Shown in pieces: positions 26,326 to 35,331 of a stretch of DNA of 64,000 nucleotides. The DNA is from Colwellia sp. C1TZA3. Its GTDB lineage: Bacteria > Pseudomonadota > Gammaproteobacteria > Enterobacterales > Alteromonadaceae. Position numbers and translations under genes: made by a program. The notes under the pieces were generated by a model. It had not been told where the DNA came from and did no database searches. It worked only from the letters and a program-made list of their open reading frames with translations. Each line of letters begins with the position of its first letter. Position 1 is the stretch's first letter. The stretch covers positions 1 to 64,000 of the forward strand of contig NZ_VOLS01000002.1 of assembly GCF_007954265.1 (NCBI RefSeq). Reading direction: 5' to 3'.

Positions 26326-26337
26326 AGTGTCGACAAT
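26326..26337. promoter_or_regulatory. Candidate GntR operator, site 3
   Basis: AGTGTCGACAAT, with GTCGAC centre, ends 4 bp before the regulator's ATG and would overlap the start of its message. Confidence 0.6.
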
Positions 26338-26341
26338 ACTA

Positions 26342-27022
26342 ATGGCGTTAGACAACCCTACAACACAAGCCGCGGTTACTACTGCAGATAAAGTATTCGA
26401 GCAAATGTTACATGCCATTGTTGATGGTACCATCAAATCAGGTAGTAAAATTAGTGAGCCTGAATTAGCTAAAAACTATCAAATTAGTCGTTCAACCTTG
26501 CGTGAAGCGTTAAATCGTTTGGAAAAATGTCATTTAATTGAACGTAAAGCCAATGTTGGCTCTCGTGTGGTTGAATGTTCAATCGCTGGGTTGCTAGAGA
26601 TTTATGTCGTTCGCGAAGCTCTCGAAGGTATGGCATGTCGCCAAGCAGCGATCAATATGACTGAAGATGAAATTATCGAAATGAAGGCTATGCTCAAACA
26701 ACATGCAAGTGCTAAGGCATTGCGTGACGGTATCGCCTACTATCAAGAAGAAGGCGATTTAGATTTTCACTATAAAGTGATACTCGGTAGTCATAATCAA
26801 CAACTCATTAATATCTTGTGTGGCCAACTTTATCACCTTGTTCGTATGTACCGCTGCCAATTCGGCATGAATAGCCCTCGAGCAACCAAAGCGTTTGATG
26901 AACATTCTCGCATCATTGAAGCGATAGCTGATCGTGATGGTGAATTAGCCGAAATGCTAATGAGGCGTCACATTGCCGCATCGCGTAAAAATATCGAAAA
27001 TAAAATTGCCCAGCAACAATAG
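26342..27022 (+). CDS. GntR-family (FCD) regulator, probable propionate-catabolism repressor
   Basis: This 226-residue DNA-binding regulator has a winged helix at about 15-75 (SGSKISEPELAKNYQISRSTLREALNRLEKCHLIERK) and a helical FCD effector domain (about 80-215). Candidate metal or ligand residues include DLDFHYKVILGSHN and a late His in EMLMRRHI. It lies 60 bp before prpB in the same direction. In Alteromonadales the prp genes are controlled by a GntR protein rather than the sigma54 activator of E. coli, and three GTCGAC sites surround its start. The effector is probably a methylcitrate-cycle intermediate (inferred). ATG 26342 is chosen; a GTG at 26327 is also in frame. Confidence 0.88.
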   Translation: MALDNPTTQAAVTTADKVFEQMLHAIVDGTIKSGSKISEPELAKNYQISRSTLREALNRLEKCHLIERKANVGSRVVECSIAGLLEIYVVREALEGMACRQAAINMTEDEIIEMKAMLKQHASAKALRDGIAYYQEEGDLDFHYKVILGSHNQQLINILCGQLYHLVRMYRCQFGMNSPRATKAFDEHSRIIEAIADRDGELAEMLMRRHIAASRKNIENKIAQQQ

Positions 27023-27082
27023 CGGCAAGCTTTTAACATTAATTTAATTACAACATATACATGACTAAAAAAGGATAAAGCA

Positions 27083-27973
27083 ATGTCTAAACAATTATCT
27101 CCTGGTGCTAAGTTTCGCCAAGCTTTAGCAAATAATAAACCCTTGCAAGTTGTCGGTACCGTTAACGCCTACTGTGCAATGATGGCCGAACAATTAGGTC
27201 ATCAAGCCATTTATTTATCTGGTGGTGGTGTTGCTAATGCCTCCTATGGTTTACCTGATTTAGGTATGACATCATTGAATGATGTTATTGCGGATGTATC
27301 ACGCATTACTTCAGCTTGTAGCTTACCGCTTTTAGTCGATATTGATACCGGCTGGGGTGGCGCATTTAATATTGCTAAAACTATTCGTGATATGGAAAAA
27401 GCCGGTGCTGCTGCAGTACACCTTGAAGATCAAGTGGCGCAAAAGCGTTGTGGTCATCGTCCTAATAAAGAAATTGTTTCTACAGAAGAAATGGCTGATC
27501 GAATTAAAGCTGCGGTTGACGCGCGTATTGATAGCGACTTTTTTATTATGGCTCGCACTGATGCCTTTGCTCAGGAAGGTTTAGAAGCCGCGCTTGCACG
27601 TGCTAAAGCTTATGTAGCGGCCGGTGCGGATGGTATTTTTGCTGAAGCGATTCAAACAGAAGCGCATTATAGAGCTTTTACTGAAGCACTTGATGTGCCG
27701 GTATTAGCGAACATAACTGAATTTGGCCAAACAGAGCTGTGGAATAAAGCGCAGTTAGGCGAGTGGGGCTGTGCCATGGTGCTTTATCCATTATCAGCAT
27801 TTAGAGCGATGAATAAAGCAGCTGAGTCTGTTTATAAAACATTGCTTGCAGATGGCGACCAAAAAACAGAAATAGACAACATGCAAACACGTATGGATTT
27901 ATATGACTACTTGGGCTACCACGATTATGAGCAAAAGCTTGATGTCTTGTTTTCTGAAGGTAAAAACAAGTAG
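27083..27973 (+). CDS. prpB: 2-methylisocitrate lyase
   Basis: This 296-residue TIM-barrel enzyme splits 2-methylisocitrate to pyruvate and succinate, the last step of the methylcitrate cycle. It shows the catalytic Cys motif [12 protein letters not shown] (near 123) and the metal site DIDTGWGG (near 86). Also visible are [17 protein letters not shown] and MARTDA. Its length equals E. coli PrpB. AAAGGATAAA precedes the ATG. It is the first enzyme gene after the GntR regulator. Confidence 0.96.
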   Translation: MSKQLSPGAKFRQALANNKPLQVVGTVNAYCAMMAEQLGHQAIYLSGGGVANASYGLPDLGMTSLNDVIADVSRITSACSLPLLVDIDTGWGGAFNIAKTIRDMEKAGAAAVHLEDQVAQKRCGHRPNKEIVSTEEMADRIKAAVDARIDSDFFIMARTDAFAQEGLEAALARAKAYVAAGADGIFAEAIQTEAHYRAFTEALDVPVLANITEFGQTELWNKAQLGEWGCAMVLYPLSAFRAMNKAAESVYKTLLADGDQKTEIDNMQTRMDLYDYLGYHDYEQKLDVLFSEGKNK

Positions 27974-28098
27974 CTATATCCGCTCTACTTTAAAAGCTCA
28001 AAGTGGAACGGGTATCACCATTAAAATACATCAATAAGAAATTAAATTTTAACCCTTAACAGTAAATTAATCGTTGTTAAGTACTAGGGGAAAGAATA

Positions 28099-29223
28099 AT
28101 GAAAGATAAAAAATTATCAGGTGCTGGCTTACGTGGTCAAAGTGCTGGCGATACCGCTTTATGTACCGTAGGAAAATCAGGCTCGGGCTTAACTTATTGT
28201 GGTTACGATATCGCTGATTTAGCTGAAAATTCAACCTTTGAAGAAGTGGCTTACTTACTCTTTAACGGTGAACTTCCTAATGAAAAAGAGCTAGTTAGCT
28301 ATAAAACTGATTTATTGGCGATGCGTGATTTACCGCAAGCTTTAAAAGCTGTACTTAAGCTGATCCCAAAAGAAGCACATCCAATGGATGTTATGCGTAC
28401 GGGTTGTTCATTTTTAGGTAATTTAGAGCCAGAAAATGATTTTAGTGAACAAAATAAAGCCGCAAACCGCTTGTTATCTGCTTTTCCTGCCATCATGTGT
28501 TATTGGTATAAATTTTCACATGAGGGGCTAGAAATTGACTGTACTTCAGATGAAGCGTCGTTAGGTGGGCATTTTTTACGTTTATTAAATGGTAAAAGTC
28601 CGTCTAAGCAGCATGAGCGCGTGATGGATGTTTCATTAATTTTATACGCTGAGCATGAATTTAACGCTTCTACGTTTACGGCACGTGTTTGTGCTTCAAC
28701 GTTGTCTGATATGTTCTCATGTGTGACGGGTGCTATTGGTACTTTACGTGGGCCCCTGCACGGTGGTGCTAACGAAGCCGCCATGGACATGATTGAAAAA
28801 TTCAACTCACCTGCTGATGCTAAAGTACAGATGGCCGGTATGCTTGAGCGTAAAGAAAAAATAATGGGTTTTGGACATGCGATTTACAGCACGTCTGATC
28901 CACGTAATGTCATCATCAAAGCCTGGTCTGAAAAACTGGCCGCTGAAAATGGTGACACATCGATGTACGATATTTCAGTAGCCTGTGAAGAGTTTATGTG
29001 GGACAGCAAAAAATTATTTTGTAATGCCGATTTTTTTCATGCCTCAACTTATAATTACATGGGTATTCCAACGAAATTATTTACCCCTATTTTTGTTTGC
29101 TCACGCCTAACAGGTTGGGCGGCTCATGTTATGGAACAACGTGAAAATAACCGTATTATTCGCCCATCGGCTGACTATATTGGTGCAGAGCCTCGTAAAG
29201 TGCAACCTATCGCTAATAGGTAG
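28099..29223 (+). CDS. prpC: 2-methylcitrate synthase
   Basis: This 374-residue citrate-synthase-fold enzyme condenses propionyl-CoA with oxaloacetate. Active-site His and Asp residues are seen in GPLHGGANEAAM (near 221) and GFGHAIYSTSDPR (near 259), plus ASTYNYMGIPTKLFTPIFV. It belongs to the short bacterial type II/PrpC group, which lacks the long N-terminal domain of GltA. Its preference for propionyl-CoA is inferred from cluster context. GGGGAAAG precedes the ATG. Confidence 0.94.
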   Translation: MKDKKLSGAGLRGQSAGDTALCTVGKSGSGLTYCGYDIADLAENSTFEEVAYLLFNGELPNEKELVSYKTDLLAMRDLPQALKAVLKLIPKEAHPMDVMRTGCSFLGNLEPENDFSEQNKAANRLLSAFPAIMCYWYKFSHEGLEIDCTSDEASLGGHFLRLLNGKSPSKQHERVMDVSLILYAEHEFNASTFTARVCASTLSDMFSCVTGAIGTLRGPLHGGANEAAMDMIEKFNSPADAKVQMAGMLERKEKIMGFGHAIYSTSDPRNVIIKAWSEKLAAENGDTSMYDISVACEEFMWDSKKLFCNADFFHASTYNYMGIPTKLFTPIFVCSRLTGWAAHVMEQRENNRIIRPSADYIGAEPRKVQPIANR

Positions 29224-29259
29224 GCTGGCAGGCATTTATTACTTAGCATCTAGATAAAT

Positions 29260-29289
29260 AAAGCCTTATCTATCCCGATAAGGCTTTTG
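29260..29289 (+). terminator. Hairpin between prpC and acnD
   Basis: AAAGCCTTATC (29260-29270) pairs with GATAAGGCTTT (29277-29287) around TATCCC, followed only by TTGTAAG. It is probably a partial terminator that lowers acnD expression, as the pathway genes continue downstream. Confidence 0.6.
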
Positions 29290-29373
29290 TAAGTTGCTAG
29301 TGATATGCCGTGTCATTAATTAAATTACTTAAAAAGAGTCTGTTGTACTCTTTTTTACTATGTGGAGTAAATT

Positions 29374-32016
29374 ATGAATTACGATTACCGCAAAGCTTTG
29401 CCAGGTTATAAACATCATGGTGTCACGATAGATTTTTTCGATACGCGAGAAGCGATTGAAACAATTAAACCTGGTGCTTATAAAACACTACCTTACACTT
29501 CACGTGTGCTTGCTGAACAATTAGTTCGCCGATGTGACCCTGCAACATTAACCGATGCGCTAAAACAAATTATTGAAAGCAAGCAAGATCTCGACTTTCC
29601 TTGGTACCCAGCACGCGTTGTTTGTCATGACATCCTTGGTCAAACCGCTTTAGTTGATTTAGCGGGCCTTCGAGATGCCATTGCTGATCAAGGTGGCGAT
29701 CCAGCCAAAGTTAACCCTGTTGTACCAACACAATTAATTGTTGATCATTCTCTAGCGGTAGAAGCTCCTGGTTTTGATAGCGAAGCCTTCGAGAAAAACC
29801 GGGCAATCGAAGACCGTCGTAATGAACACCGCTTTCATTTTATTGAGTGGACCAAAACTGCTTTTAAAAATGTTGATGTTATCCCCGCCGGTAACGGCAT
29901 TATGCACCAAATTAATTTAGAGAAAATGTCACCGGTTATTCAAGCGCGTGATGGTGTAGCTTTTCCTGATACTTGTGTTGGTACTGACTCTCACACGCCG
30001 CACATTGATGCCTTAGGAGTTATTGCTATAGGTGTTGGTGGTTTAGAGGCTGAAACCGTTATGCTTGGCCGTCCATCGATGATGCGCTTACCTGATATTA
30101 TTGGTGTAAAGCTGACCGGTAAACGTCAACCAGGTATCACAGCAACTGATATAGTCTTAGCTATCACTGAATTTTTACGTAATCAAAAAGTGGTGTCTGC
30201 TTACTTAGAATTCTTTGGTGAAGGCACTAAAAGCTTAACTATTGGTGACCGAGCCACTATCTCAAACATGACCCCAGAGTATGGTGCATCAGCAGGTATG
30301 TTCTACATCGATGAACAAACCATTGATTATTTGAAAATTACTGGGCGTGAACCAGAGCAAATAGCACTGGTTGAAACTTATGCTAAGCACACTGGCCTTT
30401 GGGCTGATGATTTAGTAGAAGCGCAATATCCACGGGTAATCGAATTTGATTTATCAAGCGTAGGTCGTAATCTAGCCGGTCCTTCTAACCCACATCGTCG
30501 TTTAGCGACAGCTGATTTAGCCTCAAAAAACATCGCTAAAGACCTTGATGCTTGTAAAGTACAAGAAGCTAACGGCCAAATGCCTGATGGTGCGGTTATT
30601 ATTGCTGCTATTACCTCTTGTACAAACACCTCTAATCCGCGCAATGTTGTTGCTGCAGGTCTTATCGCCAAACGTGCCAATGAACTTGGCTTAGTGCGTA
30701 AACCTTGGGTTAAATCTTCATTTGCGCCAGGTTCAAAAGTAGCCAAGCTTTATTTAGAAGAAGCGGGTTTACTGGTTGAAATGGAAAAGCTAGGTTTTGG
30801 TATCGTGGGTTATGCCTGTACAACGTGTAACGGTATGAGTGGTGCGTTAGATCCAAAAATTCAACAAGAAGTTATTGACCGTGATTTATATTCAACAGCG
30901 GTATTATCAGGTAATCGTAACTTTGATGGTCGTATTCATCCGTATGCCAAACAAGCTTTCTTAGCGTCACCACCCTTAGTGGTTGCTTATGCGATTGCCG
31001 GTACTATTCGTTTTGATATTGAAAAAGACATCTTAGGTCAAGATCAAAAGGGTAACGACATTACCCTGAAAGACATCTGGCCCAGTGATGAAGAAATTGA
31101 TGCGATTGTGGCCTCATGCGTTAAACCTGAGCAATTCAAAAAAATCTACACACCCATGTTTGATTTAGGCGCTTTTGAGCCGGCAGAAAGTCCGTTATAT
31201 GCGTGGGACGATACCAGCACTTATATTCGTCGTCCTCCCTACTGGGATACTGAGGGGCAAGGTGCATTAGCCGGTGAACGTACCATGAAAGATATGCGTC
31301 CACTAGCGGTATTGGGTGATAACATTACCACTGACCATTTATCACCCTCAAATGCTATTCAATTAGATAGTGCTGCAGGTGCCTACTTAGATAAAATGGG
31401 CTTACCAGAAGAAGATTTTAACTCGTATGCAACTCACCGTGGTGACCATTTAACGGCGCAACGTGCAACATTTGCTAACCCTAAATTATTTAACGAAATG
31501 TGTCGTGATGACAAAGGTGAAGTTAAGCAAGGCTCGCTCACACGTATTGAGCCAGAAGGCACTGAATCACGGATGTGGGAAGCCATTGAAACTTATATGG
31601 AACGCAAGCAACCGCTTATTATTATCGCGGGTGCTGATTATGGCCAAGGTTCCTCACGTGATTGGGCAGCCAAAGGTGTTCGTTTAGCGGGCGTTGAAGT
31701 GATTGTTGCTGAAGGTTTTGAACGTATTCACCGCACTAACTTAGTCGGTATGGGCGTGTTACCGTTAGAATTTATTAACGGTGAAACCCGTCATACTTAT
31801 CATATTGATGGTTCAGAAACCTACGATGTAGTGGGTACACCAACCTCAGGTGGTGCGATGACGGTGGTTATGACTCGTCACTCAGATGAAGGTCAGGGCG
31901 AAGTTATAGAGATCCCAGTGAAATGTCGTTTAGATACCGCTGAAGAAGTCTCTGTTTATGCGGCCGGTGGTGTCTTACAAAAGTTTGCCAATGATTTCTT
32001 AGAGTCTAATGGCTAA
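29374..32016 (+). CDS. acnD: Fe/S-dependent 2-methylcitrate dehydratase AcnD
   Basis: This 880-residue aconitase-superfamily enzyme converts 2-methylcitrate to 2-methyl-aconitate, replacing PrpD. Fe-S cluster Cys residues lie in AITSCTNTSNP (near 414) and GYACTTCNGMSGAL (near 480). Other aconitase motifs are VGTDSHTPHIDALG, NRNFDGRIHP, and the C-terminal swivel domain with YGQGSSRDWAAKG (near 757). Length is typical of AcnD (about 865-870) and shorter than eukaryotic-like AcnA. It requires PrpF for activity, which is the next gene. GGAG precedes the ATG. Confidence 0.95.
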   Translation: MNYDYRKALPGYKHHGVTIDFFDTREAIETIKPGAYKTLPYTSRVLAEQLVRRCDPATLTDALKQIIESKQDLDFPWYPARVVCHDILGQTALVDLAGLRDAIADQGGDPAKVNPVVPTQLIVDHSLAVEAPGFDSEAFEKNRAIEDRRNEHRFHFIEWTKTAFKNVDVIPAGNGIMHQINLEKMSPVIQARDGVAFPDTCVGTDSHTPHIDALGVIAIGVGGLEAETVMLGRPSMMRLPDIIGVKLTGKRQPGITATDIVLAITEFLRNQKVVSAYLEFFGEGTKSLTIGDRATISNMTPEYGASAGMFYIDEQTIDYLKITGREPEQIALVETYAKHTGLWADDLVEAQYPRVIEFDLSSVGRNLAGPSNPHRRLATADLASKNIAKDLDACKVQEANGQMPDGAVIIAAITSCTNTSNPRNVVAAGLIAKRANELGLVRKPWVKSSFAPGSKVAKLYLEEAGLLVEMEKLGFGIVGYACTTCNGMSGALDPKIQQEVIDRDLYSTAVLSGNRNFDGRIHPYAKQAFLASPPLVVAYAIAGTIRFDIEKDILGQDQKGNDITLKDIWPSDEEIDAIVASCVKPEQFKKIYTPMFDLGAFEPAESPLYAWDDTSTYIRRPPYWDTEGQGALAGERTMKDMRPLAVLGDNITTDHLSPSNAIQLDSAAGAYLDKMGLPEEDFNSYATHRGDHLTAQRATFANPKLFNEMCRDDKGEVKQGSLTRIEPEGTESRMWEAIETYMERKQPLIIIAGADYGQGSSRDWAAKGVRLAGVEVIVAEGFERIHRTNLVGMGVLPLEFINGETRHTYHIDGSETYDVVGTPTSGGAMTVVMTRHSDEGQGEVIEIPVKCRLDTAEEVSVYAAGGVLQKFANDFLESNG

Positions 32017-32137
32017 AAGCTTATTTTTGAAAATAGTGGCGTTACCTGTGCTGAGCTATAAATGTAGCTTGTGTACATATACGTTGTTCTTAATCAAAAT
32101 AATTGCCCTTAGTAGTAAATTCTGATGAAGAATGATT

Positions 32138-32164
32138 AGCAGCAATTCAATTGCTGCTTTTTTA
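32138..32164 (+). terminator. Terminator after acnD
   Basis: AGCAGCAA (32138-32145) pairs with TTGCTGCT (32151-32158) around TTCAA and runs into TTTTT. It separates acnD from prpF, so prpF may have a separate promoter or depend on read-through. Confidence 0.8.
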
Positions 32165-32266
32165 TGTTCAGGACGAACGGTATGACGTGATCACATGGAT
32201 GTGAAAGAACGTTGATGTTCAGGACGAACGGTATGACGTGATCACATGGATGTGAAAGAACGTTGA
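32165..32266 (+). repeat. 51-bp perfect tandem duplication before prpF
   Basis: Two identical 51-bp units (32165-32215, 32216-32266), each beginning TGTTCAGGACGAACGG and containing the palindromic core TGATCA within GACGTGATCACATGG. They follow the acnD U-tract directly and lie 78 bp before prpF. Non-coding. Confidence 0.95.
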
Positions 32267-32343
32267 TGCGTTAAACAAATGTTAAGTCGCTATTATGGAA
32301 GATGAACCAAGTGACTCATATTGATAAAATTTAGAGGTGTTAA

Positions 32344-33537
32344 ATGTCTTCAGTTCCTCAAGTAAAAATCCCCGCAACCTATATGCGTGGTGGTACATCA
32401 AAAGGTGTGTTTTTTAATTTAACTGACTTACCCGAGCGTTGCCAAATTGCAGGTCAAGCTCGTGATAATATGTTACTTCGAGTTATCGGTAGCCCAGATC
32501 TTTACGGTAAACAAACCGATGGTATGGGTGGGGCGACATCAAGTACCAGTAAAACCGTTATTTTGGCTAAAAGTGCGGTTGTCGATCACGACGTGGATTA
32601 TTTATTCGGTCAAGTAGCGATAGATAAAGCCTTTGTCGATTGGAGTGGCAATTGTGGTAATTTGACCGCAGCAGTGGGCTCATTTGCTATTATGTCAGAT
32701 TTAGTTGATGCCAGTCGTATTCCTGAAAATGGAGTATGTACGGTACGTATTTGGCAAAAAAACATTAATAAAACTATTATTGCTCGCGTGCCAATTACCG
32801 ATGGCCAAGTACAAGAAACTGGTGATTTTGAACTCGACGGCGTAACATTTCCTGCCGCAGAAGTGCCGGTGGAGTTTATTGCGCCAGTGGATCCGTCAGA
32901 GGCAATGTTTCCAACCGGTAATGTCGTTGATGAACTTGACGTGCCCGCTGTTGGTAATTTCAAAGCCGTAAAATATAAAGTAACGATGATCAGCGCGGGT
33001 ATTCCGACTATTTTCTTAAATGCAGAAGATATTGGTTATACCGGTACAGAATTACAAGATGCTATTAATAATGATGAAGCAGCGTTAGCGCGTTTTGAAA
33101 CTATTCGTGCAGCTGGCGCGGTTAAAATGGGCTTGATTAACGATGTCTCTGAAGCGGCTGCACGTCAACATACACCGAAGGTTGCTTTTGTCAGTACCGC
33201 TAAAGACTATCTAACATCAAGTGGTAAAACGGTTTTTTCAGCAGATATCGACTTGCATGTTCGCGCGCTATCAATGGGTAAATTACACCATGCGATGATG
33301 GGCACAGCGGCGGTTGCTATTGGTACTGCCGCGGCAATATCGGGTACTTTAGTGAATTTAGCAGCAGGTGGCGGTGAACGTGAGGCTGTGGTTTTTGGTC
33401 ATCCATCGGGTACCCTTAAAGTGGGAGCTCAAGCGTCAAAAATTGATGGTATGTGGACGGTAAATAAAGCCATTATGAGTCGAAGTGCCCGGGTATTAAT
33501 GGAAGGTTGGGTGCGAATTCCTGCTGATTCGTTTTAA
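32344..33537 (+). CDS. prpF: 2-methyl-aconitate isomerase PrpF
   Basis: This 397-residue diaminopimelate-epimerase-like protein isomerises the AcnD product so that aconitase can form 2-methylisocitrate. Family marks are PATYMRGGTSKGVFF, GSPDLYGKQTDGMGGATSSTSKT, DWSGNCGNLTAAVG (Cys near 103) and AAGGGEREAVVFGHPSG. It belongs to the acnD-prpF variant of the methylcitrate cycle. TAGAGG precedes the ATG. The complete set prpB-prpC-acnD-prpF is present, with no prpD or prpE in this window. Confidence 0.95.
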   Translation: MSSVPQVKIPATYMRGGTSKGVFFNLTDLPERCQIAGQARDNMLLRVIGSPDLYGKQTDGMGGATSSTSKTVILAKSAVVDHDVDYLFGQVAIDKAFVDWSGNCGNLTAAVGSFAIMSDLVDASRIPENGVCTVRIWQKNINKTIIARVPITDGQVQETGDFELDGVTFPAAEVPVEFIAPVDPSEAMFPTGNVVDELDVPAVGNFKAVKYKVTMISAGIPTIFLNAEDIGYTGTELQDAINNDEAALARFETIRAAGAVKMGLINDVSEAAARQHTPKVAFVSTAKDYLTSSGKTVFSADIDLHVRALSMGKLHHAMMGTAAVAIGTAAAISGTLVNLAAGGGEREAVVFGHPSGTLKVGAQASKIDGMWTVNKAIMSRSARVLMEGWVRIPADSF

Positions 33538-33610
33538 GCTCAAGACAAGTTAACCCATAAGACAAAATCTAGTAAAAAAGCTAGTCGTAAACGATTTAAC
33601 GATTAAAAAA

Positions 33611-33703
33611 TGATAAATGCGCCACTAAAGTTAGCATTTATCATAAAATTACCAGATAATTGCCAATTGCTGCTGATAGCGCTTTAATTTTATGCGCTAT
33701 CAG
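33611..33703 (+). terminator. Two successive hairpins after prpF
   Basis: TGATAAATGC (33611-33620) pairs with GCATTTATCA (33634-33643). CTGATAGCGC (33673-33682) pairs with GCGCTATCAG (33694-33703). Each is a 10-bp perfect stem with an 11-13 base loop, and neither has a strong U-tract. They may end prpF transcription or form part of the msrC leader. Confidence 0.45.
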
Positions 33704-33740
33704 GGTATGTTATGCGTTTTTATTGCAGGCATGATCATTA

Positions 33741-34217
33741 ATGACAAAAAACACCTTTTATCGGGACTTATATAAGCAAGTTGAAGCGTTGATCAGTGAT
33801 GAAACTGATGTTATTGCTAACATGGCCAACGTCAGTGCTTTGTTATTTGAACAATTAACTGAAGTTAATTGGGTTGGATTTTACCGTATGGTCAATGACG
33901 AACTTGTACTTGGTCCATTTCAAGGCAAAGTGGCTTGTATACGCATCCCTTTAAGCCGTGGCGTATGTGGCACTGCTGCAAGTGAAAACAAAGTGCAGCG
34001 TGTTGCCGATGTCCATGAATTTGACGGTCACATTGCCTGCGATGCGAGTACTAATTCTGAAATAGTATTACCTTTAACGTTAGACAAAAAGGTTATAGCG
34101 GTACTTGATATTGATAGCATCGCATTTAATCGTTTTGATAAAGATGATCAGGCAGGATTAGAAAAAATAATTAGTTTGTTTGAAAATGTTATGATTAACC
34201 ATGGCGTGGTAAACTGA
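33741..34217 (+). CDS. msrC: Free methionine-(R)-sulfoxide reductase (GAF domain)
   Basis: This 158-residue GAF-fold enzyme reduces free methionine-R-sulfoxide. The three Cys used by the family are present: ACIRIPLSRG, GVCGTAA and HIACDAST. NWVGFYRM and GPFQGK also match the YebR/fRMsr type. It precedes proQ and prc, as yebR does in E. coli. Its TGA overlaps by one base the ATG of the next gene, so the two are translationally coupled. Confidence 0.92.
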   Translation: MTKNTFYRDLYKQVEALISDETDVIANMANVSALLFEQLTEVNWVGFYRMVNDELVLGPFQGKVACIRIPLSRGVCGTAASENKVQRVADVHEFDGHIACDASTNSEIVLPLTLDKKVIAVLDIDSIAFNRFDKDDQAGLEKIISLFENVMINHGVVN

Positions 34218-34504
34218 TGAAAGAGATTGTTGTTATTCATGACTACCTAGTATCAGAAGCCGTTGTTGGTGATTGGGAAGGTGATGAAGAGATAGTTGCT
34301 GAGCGTATTAACGAGATTTATCATACCGTTTATGACTTAGCAGAAGAAGATATTGCACCAGAGGTTTTAGAGCAGTTGCTTTCTTTGGTGTGGGACACGT
34401 GGATAGGGCAAGAAGCCTTAGCTGAAATCGAAAGTGAAGATATTTATGATTGGTGCCGACATATGTTGGAAAATCGTGAACAATATCTAGCAGAGCAGAA
34501 TTAA
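34217..34504 (+). CDS. Small acidic protein of unknown function
   Basis: This 95-residue protein (MKEIVVIHDYLVSEAVVGDWEGDEE...) is rich in Glu and Asp, has no signal or membrane segment, and ends in RHMLENREQYLAEQN. I do not recognise a family. The start overlaps the stop of msrC by one base (TGATG), and proQ follows after 20 bp, so it belongs to the msrC-proQ-prc transcription unit. Predicted helical throughout. A co-translated partner or regulator is possible but unsupported. Confidence 0.7.
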   Translation: MKEIVVIHDYLVSEAVVGDWEGDEEIVAERINEIYHTVYDLAEEDIAPEVLEQLLSLVWDTWIGQEALAEIESEDIYDWCRHMLENREQYLAEQN

Positions 34505-34524
34505 AATTTTGAAAAGTTGTATTT

Positions 34525-35316
34525 ATGGAAACTAAAACAGAAAGTGAAGTAAAAGTGGTAGCAGATGCGGCAGTTGAAACAACGTCAGTAACAGATGCGG
34601 GAGTTGAAATAACACCAGTAACAAACGCAGCAGTTGAAACAACGTCAAATACTGATGCTGAAGTGAAGCGCATTAGCACGAAAGAAATTATCGCCTATTT
34701 AGCGAAAAAATTTCCAGCATGTTTTTCTATTGAAGGTGCTGCAAAACCATTGAAAATTGGTATTTTTCAAGACTTAGCTGAAAAACTAATTGGTGATGAA
34801 ACGGTAAGTAAAACTCGTCTACGTCAAGCACTCAGACATTACACAAGTAGCTGGCGCTATTTGAAAGCGATTAAACTCGGCTGTTTTCGCATTGACATTG
34901 ATGGCAATGACTCGGCAGAAATTGATCAAGAACAAGCAGATTATGCCAGCAAAACATTAAAAGAAAGCCAAGAAAAGTTTGGTAACAAAAAGCCCAAAGA
35001 CAAAGTCGCTAAAAAACCTTACAAAAGTCATGCTGCTAAGGGAACTAAACCTTCGAGTAAAGACTCTACAGACGATAATAGCCGTAAAGAAAAGTTTAAT
35101 ACGGTTAAATCAACCAAGCGTGTAGTTGCAAAACCAGCTGTTACACTTAAACCGGTTGAAACAAGTAATGTTGTTGTAGGCAAAAATATCAAAGTGCAAT
35201 TAGGACAATCTTCAATGGACGCTGTTATCACAGAAGTTTCCGGCAAGGATGTTAGTGTGCAATTAAACTCGGGTATGGTTGTTAAAACACAAGTTAAAAA
35301 TATTTTTACCGAATAA
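34525..35316 (+). CDS. proQ: RNA chaperone ProQ
   Basis: This 263-residue FinO-family RNA-binding protein acts on small RNAs and mRNA 3' ends. The FinO domain lies at about 52-150 (STKEIIAYLAKKFPACFSIEG, PLKIGIFQDLAEKL, LRQALRHYTSSWRYLKAIK). A Lys-rich linker follows, then the C-terminal Tudor-like domain (GKNIKVQLGQSSMDAVITEV...VQLNSGMVVKT). Unusually, about 40 residues precede the FinO domain and contain an imperfect 10-residue repeat (DAAVETTSVT, DAGVEITPVT, NAAVETTSNT) from a 30-bp tandem DNA repeat. It is followed by prc, as in E. coli. Confidence 0.94.
   Translation: METKTESEVKVVADAAVETTSVTDAGVEITPVTNAAVETTSNTDAEVKRISTKEIIAYLAKKFPACFSIEGAAKPLKIGIFQDLAEKLIGDETVSKTRLRQALRHYTSSWRYLKAIKLGCFRIDIDGNDSAEIDQEQADYASKTLKESQEKFGNKKPKDKVAKKPYKSHAAKGTKPSSKDSTDDNSRKEKFNTVKSTKRVVAKPAVTLKPVETSNVVVGKNIKVQLGQSSMDAVITEVSGKDVSVQLNSGMVVKTQVKNIFTE
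34558..34660 (+). repeat. 30-bp imperfect tandem repeats at the proQ 5' end
   Basis: Three units of the type GCAGTTGAAACAACGTCAGT, each 30 bp, encode the Val/Thr/Ala-rich leader ahead of the FinO domain. Confidence 0.8.
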
Positions 35317-35331
35317 TTTTGGAGTACGTGA

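Noticed and set aside
31463-31687. 74-codon frame within acnD
   Set aside because: Overlaps the conserved aconitase swivel region in another frame; no independent support.
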